A program made the translations under genes and the position numbers. Of a stretch of DNA of 64,000 nucleotides, positions 25,154-33,773 are shown one piece after another; position 1 is the first letter of the stretch; each line of letters opens with the position of its first letter. The stretch spans positions 310,001-374,000 of the forward strand of contig CAWGKE010000001.1 of NCBI GenBank assembly GCA_963823075.1. Direction: 5' to 3'. The stretch is from UBA4732 sp963823075. GTDB lineage: Bacteria; Planctomycetota; Planctomycetia; Gemmatales; Gemmataceae. The notes below the pieces were generated by a model. It saw only the letters and a program-made list of their open reading frames with translations, was not told where the DNA came from and did no database searches.

Positions 25154-25235
25154 AAGAAAGGATGAAAGATGAAGGATGAAGGATGAATCAGAACCATTGC
25201 GGTTCATCCTTCATCCTTCATCCTTCATCCTTCGG
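25154..25235. repeat. inverted repeat of GAAGGATGAAG units
   Basis: Four or more GGATGAA units (25160-25187) face TTCATCC units (25203-25234) across a short loop. It lies between aat and the following minus-strand gene. A smaller copy is at 30147-30195. Confidence 0.8.
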
Positions 25236-25238
25236 AGG

Positions 25239-25682
25239 TCACTTGCCCGCGTCCGCCGGGAAGCCGCGCTCCTTGCCGCCGCGAATCATGACGACGCCGT
25301 CGTAGGCGTTGCCCTTCTGCGAGGTCACGACGTAGCCCCAGTCGATGGGGCCGAACATCTTGTCCAGGGCCTCGGCCACGGGGATCGGCTCATCCTTCTT
25401 CGTCTTCTTGTCCACGGTCGAGAAGGTGAAGTTGTGATTCAGCTTGATGGTGCCGTCGGTGGCGGTCTTGAACTTCAGCCCCGGCACCTGGCTCTCCAGG
25501 TCGTCGAGCATATCGCGCGTCGGCGTGTCCGTGTAGTCGCAGGACACCTTGGTCTGAAGCAGCTCCCGCGTCTTCTTGGCCTTGGGCGTGTCGTCGTCGC
25601 CCTTGTCGGCGCGGAGGCCGGCGGAGAGGCCGATCAGGGCCGCCACGGCGGCGCAGAGGACAATCAAACGGCGCACGGTCAT
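25239..25682 (-). CDS. small secreted protein of unknown function
   Basis: 147 residues with a signal peptide (MTVRRLIVLCAAVAALIGLSAGLRA). The mature part has a charged start (KGDDDTPKAKKTRELL), then VSCDYTDTPTRDMLDDLESQVPGLKFK and EPIPVAEALDKMFGPI, which loosely recalls the small secretin/TonB N-terminal (STN-like) fold that planctomycetes use in many short exported proteins. That likeness is weak. ATG 25682 is the only sensible start. The gene is divergent from gyrA. Confidence 0.65.
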   Translation of the reverse strand: MTVRRLIVLCAAVAALIGLSAGLRADKGDDDTPKAKKTRELLQTKVSCDYTDTPTRDMLDDLESQVPGLKFKTATDGTIKLNHNFTFSTVDKKTKKDEPIPVAEALDKMFGPIDWGYVVTSQKGNAYDGVVMIRGGKERGFPADAGK

Positions 25683-25863
25683 ACCTCCGATTGGCGCGGG
25701 CGAGTCGTGGGGTCATCCTACACGGTTTTAGTCCCGCGCGGAAGGAAAATGGTTCCGTCGCCGGCCGCAACCGCCGTGGTGGGAAGGCCTCCATTCTGGT
25801 AAGATAAACCCTGTGAATTGAAGCGACAATGCCGCCCCTCCAGCGACCCCGAGGACTGTATCT

Positions 25864-28623
25864 GTGCCGGACGACCTCACCCCTCCAGGCGCCCCGCCTC
25901 CTCCCCCCGACGCGCCCGCTGTTGCCACCGCCGACGGCGACGGACACGCCCCGCTCAACATCGCCGACGAGTTGAAGGACAGCTACCTCACCTACGCGAT
26001 GAGCGTCATCATCAGCCGCGCCCTGCCGGACGTGCGCGACGGCCTCAAGCCGTCGCAGCGCCGCATCCTCGTGGCGATGAACGACCTGCACCTCGGCCCC
26101 AACGCCGGCCGGGTCAAGTGCGCGAAAATCTGCGGCGACACCAGCGGCAACTACCACCCGCACGGCGAGGCCAGCGTCTATCCCACCCTGGTGCGCATGG
26201 CCCAGGAGTGGAACCTCCGCTACGTCCTCATCGACAAGCAGGGCAACTTCGGCTCCATCGCCGGGTTGCCTCCAGCCGCCATGCGTTACACCGAGGCTCG
26301 CTTATCCGCGGTGGCCGCGGAGATGCTCACGGACCTCGACCACGAAACCGTGGACATGATCCCCAACTACGACGGCCGACACCTGGAGCCGACCGTCCTG
26401 CCGAGCAAGTTCCCCAACCTGCTGGTCAACGGTTGCGACGGCATCGCCGTCGGCATGGCCACCGACATTCCGCCGCACAACCTCCGCGAGGTCTGCGACG
26501 CGGCCGTGCTGCTCATCGACAATCCGCAGGCTAACCTGCTCGACCTGCTGGAAGTGCTGCCGGGTCCCGACTTCCCCACCGGCGGCATCATCTGCGGCCG
26601 CCAGGGCATCCTCGACGCCTACTCCACCGGCCGCGGCCGCATCACGCTCCGCGCCTGCGCCGACATCAACGAGGAGGGTTCGCGGGCGCAAATCATCATC
26701 CGCGAGGTGCCGTACCAGCAGACGCGCATCCGCCTCGCCGAGGCCATCGGCGAGCTGGTCAAGGACGAACGCATCAAGGGCATCCACGACATCAAGGACG
26801 AGAGCAGCCAGCGCACCGGGGAGCCGGTGCGCATCGTCGTCTACCTCAAGCAGGGCGCCGACCCGAACTTCGTCCTGAGCCAGCTGTACGCCCTGTCGCC
26901 GCTGCAAAAGACGGTGAGCATGATCCAGCTGGCCCTCGTGCATGGGCGGCCCCGTTACCTATCCGTCAAGGAGATGATCGAGGAGTTCCTGCGCCACCGC
27001 GTCCAGGTGATCCGCCGCCGCACCGAGTACCTGATGCGCGAGGCCAAGCGGCGCGGCCACGTCCTGGAGGGCCAGCTCATCGCCATCTCGTCCTTGGACG
27101 AGGTGATTCGGGTTTGCCGCGAGGCGCCGAGCCGCGACGAGGCCAAGCGCTCGTTGCAGGGCATGGCGGTCAGCGCGGCCGTGCTGGCGCGGGCGCTGGG
27201 CGAGGCGCATTTCGCCGCGCTGCAGCGCGAGATCGGCGTGCAGACGGCCTACCACATGACCGAGGCCCAGGCCGAGGCCGTGGTGCGGATGCAGCTCGGC
27301 CAGCTGGCCCGGCTGCAGCGCGACGAGATCCTCAAGGAGTACAACGACCTGCGCGAGAAGATCGTCGGCTACGAACGGCTGGTGAGCAGCGAGGCCAACA
27401 TTCTGGCCCTGGTGCGGAGCGATCTGGTCGAGCTGCGGAACAAGTACGGCGACGACCGGCGGACGGAGATCACCGGCGAAGTCGGCCGCGTCAACATGGA
27501 GGACCTGATCGAGGAGGAGGACAACGCCGTCACCATCAGCCACAACGGCTACATCAAACGTCTGCCTCTGAACACCTACCGCGCCCAGCACCGCGGCGGC
27601 AAGGGCGTCTCCGGCGGGGCGTCGCGCGAAGACGACTTCATCGAGCATTTCTTCGTCGCCTCGACGCACGCCTATTTGCTCTGCTTCACCAACAGCGGCC
27701 GGGTCTACTGGCTGAAGGTCTACGACATCCCGCAGGGCAGCCGGACGGCCTCGGGGCGGTCGATCGCCAACGTGCTGTCGCTGGCGGCGGAGGAGAAGAT
27801 CGCCAGCGTCGTCCCGGTGCGGCGCTTCGAGGGCGACCGCTGCCTCTTCATGGCGACGCGCCGCGGCGTGGTGAAGAAGACGCCGTTGGAGGACTACAGC
27901 CGGCCCCGGACGGGCGGCATCATCGGCATCAACCTGGACGAGGGCGACGCGCTGATCGACGTGGCCCTGACGCAGCCGGGCGACGAGGTGCTGCTGTGTA
28001 CGCGGCGCGGCATGGCGATCCGCTTCGACGAGGCCGACGCCCGCGCGATGGGCCGCAACACGCGCGGCGTCAAGGGCATCGCCTTGCAGGGCGACGACGC
28101 CGTGGTCGGCATGGTGGTTGCGGACGAGGCGGGCTATCTGCTGACGGTGTGCGAGAACGGCTACGGCAAGCGGACGCCGTTCGGCGCCAACACGCACGGC
28201 GTCGAGCCGGCGGAGGCCGACGGCGAGGAGCCGACCGAAACGGCGGAGCCGGCGGAGGAGCCGGCGGTCGAGGCCGAGACCGGCGAGGAGGCGCCGGCGA
28301 CCGGCCAGATGCGCTACCGCAAGCAGCGGCGCGGCGGCAAGGGCGTCCGCGACATCCGCACCAGCGAGCGGAACGGCCCGGTGGTGGGCGTGTCGGCGGT
28401 GCGCGACACCGACGACATCATGTTCATCACGACGGGCGGCATGGTGAACCGGACGCACGTGCGCGAGATCCGCGTGACCGGCCGCAACACGCAGGGCGTG
28501 CGCGTCATGGGGCTGCGGGAGAACGACAAGATGGCGTCGATCGCCAAGGTGGCGCAGGAGGAGGGCGAGGCGGAGGAGGCGAACGGTGCGCCGGAAGGGA
28601 CGCCGACGCCGCCCACCGTTTAG
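25864..28623 (+). CDS. gyrA: DNA gyrase subunit A
   Basis: Breaks and rejoins DNA for negative supercoiling. The 919-residue frame starts at GTG 25864 and is intact. The winged-helix core contains RALPDVRDGLKPSQRRIL, and the catalytic Tyr142 in AAMRYTEARL. The C-terminal wheel has a GyrA box (QRRGGKGV), preceded in blade one by QHRGGKGV. An acidic Glu/Pro/Ala insert of about 30 residues (28200-28300) lies before the box. In the quinolone-contact helix the residues matching E. coli Ser83 and Asp87 are Ala103 and Pro107. The TAG stop is the TAG of the palindrome at 28618. No gyrB is adjacent; the ParE/GyrB-like gene is at 56 kb. Confidence 0.92.
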   Translation: MPDDLTPPGAPPPPPDAPAVATADGDGHAPLNIADELKDSYLTYAMSVIISRALPDVRDGLKPSQRRILVAMNDLHLGPNAGRVKCAKICGDTSGNYHPHGEASVYPTLVRMAQEWNLRYVLIDKQGNFGSIAGLPPAAMRYTEARLSAVAAEMLTDLDHETVDMIPNYDGRHLEPTVLPSKFPNLLVNGCDGIAVGMATDIPPHNLREVCDAAVLLIDNPQANLLDLLEVLPGPDFPTGGIICGRQGILDAYSTGRGRITLRACADINEEGSRAQIIIREVPYQQTRIRLAEAIGELVKDERIKGIHDIKDESSQRTGEPVRIVVYLKQGADPNFVLSQLYALSPLQKTVSMIQLALVHGRPRYLSVKEMIEEFLRHRVQVIRRRTEYLMREAKRRGHVLEGQLIAISSLDEVIRVCREAPSRDEAKRSLQGMAVSAAVLARALGEAHFAALQREIGVQTAYHMTEAQAEAVVRMQLGQLARLQRDEILKEYNDLREKIVGYERLVSSEANILALVRSDLVELRNKYGDDRRTEITGEVGRVNMEDLIEEEDNAVTISHNGYIKRLPLNTYRAQHRGGKGVSGGASREDDFIEHFFVASTHAYLLCFTNSGRVYWLKVYDIPQGSRTASGRSIANVLSLAAEEKIASVVPVRRFEGDRCLFMATRRGVVKKTPLEDYSRPRTGGIIGINLDEGDALIDVALTQPGDEVLLCTRRGMAIRFDEADARAMGRNTRGVKGIALQGDDAVVGMVVADEAGYLLTVCENGYGKRTPFGANTHGVEPAEADGEEPTETAEPAEEPAVEAETGEEAPATGQMRYRKQRRGGKGVRDIRTSERNGPVVGVSAVRDTDDIMFITTGGMVNRTHVREIRVTGRNTQGVRVMGLRENDKMASIAKVAQEEGEAEEANGAPEGTPTPPTV

Positions 28624-28643
28624 CCGCTCCTCGAAGAGGAGCG
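28618..28643. repeat. GTTTAGCCGC palindrome, partial copy
   Basis: GTTTAGCCGC followed by the inner hairpin CTCCTC-GAA-GAGGAG and GCG; the closing GGCTAAAC is missing. Its TAG is the gyrA stop codon. Confidence 0.65.
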
Positions 28644-28672
28644 CGCGCGCCGATCCCGCGGGGACCAGGGCG

Positions 28673-29359
28673 ATGGAAGTCGAATACGAACTGACGACCG
28701 AAGACCTGACGGCGTTCCAGCGCTACCACCAGAAGCACCCGCTCGTGCCGGCGAAGCGGGGCTTGGAATCCATCCTCATCTGGGTCGCCGTCCTCTTCGT
28801 CGTCATCGCCTTCTTCGCCCTGCGCAGCTTCCTGGACTTGCCCCTGCTCGACGAACTGACCGACTCCGTCCCGGCCGTCTTAGCCGGCGTCGGCCTGGGT
28901 GCGGCCGGCATCATCCTGTACGTTCGTTTCATTCAGCCCAACCTGACTCGCAAGGCGTTGCAGGAAGGCCGCAACGCCGAAAAGACGCTTGCCCCACGTC
29001 GCACGACCATCGATCCGCACTCGATCCGCACGACCACAACCTTCGGCGCCGGAGAAACCTTCTGGGAGGGGGTCGATGCGGTCGTCGCAACGCGCGACCA
29101 CGTCTTCGTCTACATCACGACGCGGACGGCCCATGTCGTGCCTCGGCGCGGCTTCGCCAGCGACCGGGATTTCGACGATTTCGTAGACATGGCCCGACGG
29201 TATCACCGGATGGGCGGCGTCGCGCCGGCGCCGAGTAGTGAGTGGCATCGGTCGCGACCGACCGGCGTTTTGCCGCCCGCGGCGCCGGGAGAGCCTAAAC
29301 CCGACGAGGGGATCGTCGCCGGGACGCCATCCGAGGAGCCGCGCGAAGGGGAGCTATAG
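28673..29359 (+). CDS. YcxB-like membrane protein
   Basis: A 228-residue protein with an N-terminal YELTTEDLTAFQRYHQKHP segment, two membrane helices (IWVAVLFVVIAFFALRSFL and VLAGVGLGAAGIILYVRFI) and a cytoplasmic domain (RRTTIDPHSIRTTTTFGAGETFWEGVDAVVATRDHVFVYI, ending in VPRRGFASDRDFDDFVDM), the usual layout of the YcxB family. No biochemical role is known for the family. Start ATG 28673 gives MEVEYELTTEDL. It lies just after gyrA. The C-terminal 50 residues are Pro-rich and not conserved. Confidence 0.75.
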   Translation: MEVEYELTTEDLTAFQRYHQKHPLVPAKRGLESILIWVAVLFVVIAFFALRSFLDLPLLDELTDSVPAVLAGVGLGAAGIILYVRFIQPNLTRKALQEGRNAEKTLAPRRTTIDPHSIRTTTTFGAGETFWEGVDAVVATRDHVFVYITTRTAHVVPRRGFASDRDFDDFVDMARRYHRMGGVAPAPSSEWHRSRPTGVLPPAAPGEPKPDEGIVAGTPSEEPREGEL

Positions 29360-29514
29360 AGGAGGGATCGTCATGCAAGTCGAAGCCGACGCCGACCGAA
29401 GGCGGCGGGTTGGCGGAAGCCCCCCTTGTCTACCCCCCCGCCGCGCTCGTATGCTGAATGTCTGAGAAATGAAAAGCGAAAAGCGAAAGACCCTCATCGT
29501 GAGGGGTTGATATC

Positions 29515-30123
29515 ATGCACGCCAGTTTACGGAACGGACCCGGCACGAAGCCGCGGCCCCAGGAGAACCTTTCCCCTTTCCCGCTGTCCGCGGAACAGGT
29601 CTTCCAGGATTACGCGCCGCGCGTCTACCACACGGCCCGCCGGATGCTTCGCAGCGACGTGGACGCCGAGGACGTCACCCAGGACGTGCTGCTCCAGGTG
29701 GTGCGGAAGCTGCGGTCGTTTCGCGGCGAATCGGCTTTCCCGACGTGGCTGCACCGCGTCACGGTCAACACGGCCCTGTCCCATCGCCGCAAGCGGGCCG
29801 TCCGCGAGGAGCGGCGCGCGGAGGGACCGCCGCACGCCTACCTGGACGACAGCGCCCCGGAAAGCCTCGTCCGCAGCTGGACGCTCGGCCCCGACGCGCA
29901 GGCGCTGGCCCGCGAACAGCGGCGGTGCATCGAACGCGCCATCGCCTCCTTGCCGGAGGTTTATCGACGGGTTTTCATCCTGGCCGATGTGGAGGACCGC
30001 CCGAATCAGCACGTCGCCGAGGCGATGGGTCTGAGCGTGCCAGCCGTCAAGAGCCGGCTGCACCGCGCCCGCTTGCTGATGCGCGAGGCCCTCGCCCCCT
30101 ATTTCGAGGAAGGCGCCGTTTGA
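29515..30123 (+). CDS. ECF RNA polymerase sigma factor
   Basis: 202 residues with the two domains of an extracytoplasmic-function sigma: region 2 (YAPRVYHTARRMLRSDVDAEDVTQDVLLQVV, FPTWLHRVTVNTALSHRRK) and region 4 (LPEVYRRVFILADVEDRPNQHVAEAMGLSVPAVKSRLHRARLLM). It resembles the RpoE/SigW branch. GAGGGG lies before ATG 29515. No anti-sigma gene follows; the next gene encodes a soluble TPR protein, so the control mechanism cannot be read from context. Confidence 0.88.
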   Translation: MHASLRNGPGTKPRPQENLSPFPLSAEQVFQDYAPRVYHTARRMLRSDVDAEDVTQDVLLQVVRKLRSFRGESAFPTWLHRVTVNTALSHRRKRAVREERRAEGPPHAYLDDSAPESLVRSWTLGPDAQALAREQRRCIERAIASLPEVYRRVFILADVEDRPNQHVAEAMGLSVPAVKSRLHRARLLMREALAPYFEEGAV

Positions 30124-30146
30124 CCCGGCCGCGCCCCTCTGATACA

Positions 30147-30195
30147 AGGATGAAGGATGAGGCGAATGCCGAACGCTTTTTTATCCTTCATCCTT
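30147..30195. repeat. short inverted repeat of AAGGATGA units
   Basis: AAGGATGAAGGATGA (30147-30161) faces TATCCTTCATCCTT (30182-30195), with a T-run before the right arm. Same unit as at 25154-25235. Confidence 0.65.
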
Positions 30196-30225
30196 CCGCT
30201 TGGGCGATGTCGCCCCGGGGAGCCT

Positions 30226-31723
30226 ATGGCCAACTCTCCCATCTCGGGCCTGCCGCCGCTGAATCCGGAACAGCGCCGGATCGGGGTCAGCCAGTTTGAG
30301 CACGCCAATCAGGCCGTGGCTTCCGGCAACTACGACTACGCCATCCGTCTGCTCCAGATGTGCTGCAAGCTCGACCCGGCCACCCTCGGCTATCGGCAGA
30401 AACTGCGCGCCACCGAAAAGCTCAAGTACCGCAACAACCTGCGCGGCGCCTGGCTGGCATGGCTGACCACCTGGCCGGGCAAGGCGCGCACGAAGACGGC
30501 CCTGAAGATGAGCGACTATCTCGGCGTCCTGGTGCATGGCGAGCGCGTGCTGGCGCGCAACCCGTGGGACGTGGGCGTTCAGATGGACATGGCCGAGGCC
30601 GCCGACTCGCTGGGCCAACTCGATTTGGCGGTGTGGCTGCTGGAGCAGGCCCGGCAGAAGTCGCAGACGCTGTGGTCGCTCAACCGCGCCCTGGCCCAAC
30701 TCTACGAGAAGCGCGGCAACTTCAATCAGGCGATCGCGCTGTGGAACCTGGTGCGCAAGGTCCGGCCGTCCGACAAGGAGGCCGACCGCAAGCTCAAGGA
30801 CCTGGCCGTCCACGAAACCATCGCCCGCGGCAACTACGAGGAGGCCGTGGCCGACGCCGAGGGCGAGGAGAAGGCGTCGGCCAGCGGCGTCGAACCGTCG
30901 TCGGACCAGGCCAAGGGCAAGACCAAGGAATACCGCGTCGCGGTGTCGGCGCCTCAGCCGGACGGGGCGGCGGCCCCGACGGATCGCACCGGCCGCGAGG
31001 CCGCCCCCATCCGCGCCCGCCTTCAGGCCGACCTCACCAACGCCGGACTGTACTTGCAGCTGGCGGCCGTCTATCGGCGGCACAATGAGCTGGAACTGGC
31101 CCGCGCCGTCCTGCAAGAGGGGCTGGGGCCGACCGGCAACGCCTTTGAGCTGATTGCGGAGATGACGGACCTGGAAATCGAGCCGTTCCGCCAGAACCTC
31201 GCCTTGACGGAGGAGCGCTACAAGGCCCACCCCGACGACGAGGAATTGCGCAACCCTGCGCATCCGGCTCCGCAAGGAGGTCAACACGCGCGAGCTGGAG
31301 CTGCACCGCCGGAAGGCCGAGCGCTTCCCGACGGAGATGGGCCACCGCTACGAGGTCGGCGTTCGGCTGCTGCGCGCCGGCCTGATCGACGAGGCCATTC
31401 AGGAATTGCAGTCGGCCCGCGGCGACCCCAGGCTGCGCTGGCAGTCGCTGATCCAGTTGGGCCACTGTTTCAAGGCCCGCAACAACTGGCGGCTGGCGCA
31501 GCGCAACTTCGAGGAGGCGCTGCGGCTGTTGCCGGTGGCGGAGGCGGTGCGCAAGAAGGAGGTGCTGTTCCTTCTGGCGCAGGGCTGCGCCGAGGCCGGC
31601 GACCTGGGCCACGCCATCGACCTTGGCAATGAGCTCGCCAACATCGACTTTTCCTATCGGGAAATCGGCCGCCTGCTGGACGAGTGGCAGTCGCGCCTGG
31701 AACAGGCCGACGCGAAGAAGTAG
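30226..31723 (+). CDS. TPR-repeat protein, frame broken
   Basis: A soluble repeat protein with several TPR-like helix pairs (ASGNYDYAIRLLQMCCKLDP, LDLAVWLLEQARQKSQTLW, RGNFNQAIALWNLVRKVRP, LARAVLQEGLGPTG, RLLRAGLIDEAIQELQSAR, WRLAQRNFEEALRLLP). No signal peptide or enzyme domain is visible. The frame shifts near 31258: EELRN must continue as LRIRLRKEVNTRELELHRRK, most simply by removing one C from the CCC at 31256. Repaired length is about 498 residues. GGGGAG precedes ATG 30226. Planctomycete homologues of this length with the motif SDYLGVLVHGERVLARNPWD seem to be widespread, but I know no function. Confidence 0.75.
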
Positions 31724-32030
31724 CGCCTCAAATCCCTATCGGCGTTGCGTCCATGCTCCGTCGTCCAGCCCTGATACATGATCCGGTGGATCGTGTCCAT
31801 TCTCCCCTCTCCCCCGCTTCGGGGGAGAGGGGAGAAGGAAAGCGGACAGCCTCACCCGGACAGTGAATGAGGCGTGAACAACGCCAACGCCTCCCGCGTT
31901 CGCCGCCACGCCTGCTCCACCATTTGGCGCATCCGCCAAAACGGCAGACGGCCAGCGCGGGTGCCGCCGGCCGATGAATAGTGGACCTATGATGGGCGAC
32001 GAAGGCTGCGGCAGAAACAGGATAGCGCGC
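31724..32030. other. 307-base intergenic region with a CCCCTCTCC hairpin
   Basis: Between the TPR and nitrilase genes. It contains one clear hairpin: TCTCCCCTCTCCCCCG and its complement at 31801-31836 around a TTC loop. The same CCCCTCTCC/GGGGAGAGG core appears inside the nitrilase gene. The rest shows nothing I can name. Confidence 0.6.
31801..31836. repeat. CCCCTCTCC-type hairpin, intergenic copy
   Basis: A near-perfect 16-base stem with a short loop centred on CGCTTCG. It belongs to the widely scattered repeat that, when translated, gives the LTPAPLPPGERG peptide in many bacterial annotations. Confidence 0.75.
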
Positions 32031-32939
32031 ATGACCCTCTGGAAAATCGCCTCCGTGCAGATCGACAGCCGCCTCGGCGACGTGCCGTTCAACTTGAGGG
32101 CGATCCGGTTCGGCCTGCGCGACGCCGCGCGTCTCGGCGCCCGCCTGGCCGTCTTCCCCGAGTGCGCCCTGACCGGCTACTGCTTCGAGGGCCGCGCCGA
32201 GGCGCTGCCGTTCGCCGAGCCGGCGCCCGGCCCGTCGGTGGATGCGATCGCCGCCGACTGCCGCGAGCTGGGCGTCTGGGCCGTCGTCGGCATGTTGGAG
32301 CGCCCCCTCACCCCCGCCCCTCTCCCTCCAGGGGAGAGGGGAGATGGGAGCGGCCTGTTCAACGCCTGCGCCCTGATCGGCCCCGGCGGTTTCGTGGCGA
32401 CCTATCGCAAAATCCACTTGCCGTATCTCGGAGTGGACCGTTTCACCACGCCGGGCGACCGCCCCTTCGCCGTCCACGACCTCGGCGGCCTCCGCGTCGG
32501 GATGCACATCTGCTACGACGGCAGTTTCCCCGAGTCGGCCCGCGTGCTGACCGTGTTGGGGGCCGACCTCGTCGTGCTGCCGACCAACTGGCCGACCGGC
32601 GCCGAGCCGACCATCCGCCATCTGACCGCCGCCCGCGCCCTGGAGAACCACGTCTATTACGCCGCCTGCAACCGCGTCGGCGAGGAGCGCGGCTTCCGCT
32701 TCATCGGCCAGAGCCGCATCCTCGATTGCAACGGCGAACTGCTGGCCAGCGCCGGCGCCGACGCGCCGGAAATCGTCACGGCGGAGATCGACCCGGCCGT
32801 CGCTCGCAACAAGCGGCTGGTCAAGATTCCAGGAAAGTATGAGCTGGATCGAGTCGCCCACCGCCGGCCGGAGATGTATCGACCGCTGGCAGAGCCGCGG
32901 CTTCCCCCTCGCCCGCCGCTGCCAGAGTCAGAGCGGTGA
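32031..32939 (+). CDS. carbon-nitrogen hydrolase (nitrilase superfamily) with repeat-derived insert
   Basis: Hydrolyses an amide or nitrile; the exact substrate is not clear. The catalytic Glu-Lys-Cys triad is present: Glu in FPECALTGY (about residue 44), Lys in YRKIHLPYLG, and Cys in HICYDGSFPES, with the downstream LENHVYYAACNRVG helix typical of the family. Start ATG 32031 gives MTLWKIASVQID. Between VVGMLER and LFNACALIGPGG sits the peptide PLTPAPLPPGERGDGSG, encoded by a CCCCTCTCC palindrome that inserted in frame into a surface loop. The 3' end overlaps the convergent HlyIII gene by 119 bases. Length 302 residues. Confidence 0.85.
   Translation: MTLWKIASVQIDSRLGDVPFNLRAIRFGLRDAARLGARLAVFPECALTGYCFEGRAEALPFAEPAPGPSVDAIAADCRELGVWAVVGMLERPLTPAPLPPGERGDGSGLFNACALIGPGGFVATYRKIHLPYLGVDRFTTPGDRPFAVHDLGGLRVGMHICYDGSFPESARVLTVLGADLVVLPTNWPTGAEPTIRHLTAARALENHVYYAACNRVGEERGFRFIGQSRILDCNGELLASAGADAPEIVTAEIDPAVARNKRLVKIPGKYELDRVAHRRPEMYRPLAEPRLPPRPPLPESER
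32317..32341. repeat. CCCCTCTCC palindrome inside the nitrilase gene
   Basis: CCCCTCTCC and GGGGAGAGGGG pair around CTCCA. Translated, the surrounding element gives LTPAPLPPGERG. It lies between two conserved strands, so the protein tolerates it. Confidence 0.8.
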
Positions 32940-33585
32940 GCGGGCGGTACGGCGTCACCACCTGCAGTACGAACCAGTAATGGCAAGCGCTGCCGGCCAT
33001 CACCCACAGATGGAACAGCTCATGAAAGCCGACCACCTTCGGCCAGGGGTCCGGCCAGCCCGCAACGTTGATCGCGGCGCCGATGGTGTAGCAGACGCCG
33101 CCCGCCCACAGCGACAGCAGCGCCTTGTGGCTCACGCGCCTTGCCAGCTCGAAATAGGCGACGACGCCCACCCAGCCCATCGCCAGGTAGAAGCCCGTGC
33201 CGAGCCACGACGGCATCCCCACCGTCAGCCGCAGCACGGCGCCGGCCGCGGCCAGCACCCAGAGCTGAATCAGCAGCCAGCGGCGCCACCGGCCGCGGAG
33301 GACGCCAAGCGCGATCGGCGTGCCCGAGCCGGCGATGAGCAGGTAGATGCCGACGTAATCCAAGGTGTGCAGGGCGTTGCGCCGCGGCCCTTCCGGGGCG
33401 GCGTGGAAGAAGGCGCTGGCGGCGAAGCAAGCAACAAGAGTGATCGAAAAAATCGTCATGCCGACCCACTTGGCGGGGTCGTGACGATTCCTCCACATCA
33501 GCAGGGCGCCGGCGGGGATGGCCGCCAGCATCCAGAGGCCGTGCGTCCAGGCGCTGACGGGTTCGTGGGGAGACAGCCAATCCAT
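32821..33585 (-). CDS. hemolysin III / PAQR family membrane protein
   Basis: A seven-helix membrane protein related to adiponectin/progestin receptors and bacterial HlyIII. Family signatures are present: AASAFFHA (helix 2), HTLDYVGIYLLIAGSGTPIAL (helix 3) and GFHELFHLWVMAGSACHYWFVL (helix 7), which supply the Ser/His/Asp/His metal site of PAQR proteins. The 254 residues end with a 35-residue tail (GEGEAAALPAVDTSPAGGG) that is not family-like and overlaps the end of the nitrilase gene on the other strand. The tail may be an artefact of a lost stop codon. Confidence 0.85.
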   Translation of the reverse strand: MDWLSPHEPVSAWTHGLWMLAAIPAGALLMWRNRHDPAKWVGMTIFSITLVACFAASAFFHAAPEGPRRNALHTLDYVGIYLLIAGSGTPIALGVLRGRWRRWLLIQLWVLAAAGAVLRLTVGMPSWLGTGFYLAMGWVGVVAYFELARRVSHKALLSLWAGGVCYTIGAAINVAGWPDPWPKVVGFHELFHLWVMAGSACHYWFVLQVVTPYRPLTALTLAAAGEGEAAALPAVDTSPAGGGRLDPAHTFLES

Positions 33586-33773
33586 GCAGGGATTCCAAGG
33601 TTAAGCCGCGACCCGACAGGGGGCGCGGCGGGGACATGCTCCTCTCTGGGGCCGCGACAGTACGGCCCGCATTCGCCGGAGGACGCATGAGGGCGCCGGC
33701 AGTTAAACGTAGCAGGTTTTGTCGCCCATCACCAGCGGGTTCCGGCCCTCCGTGTGAACGAATGAACGATCCG

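Noticed and set aside
26959..28458. Long minus-strand frame opposite gyrA
   Set aside because: A shadow; gyrA is complete and clear on the plus strand.
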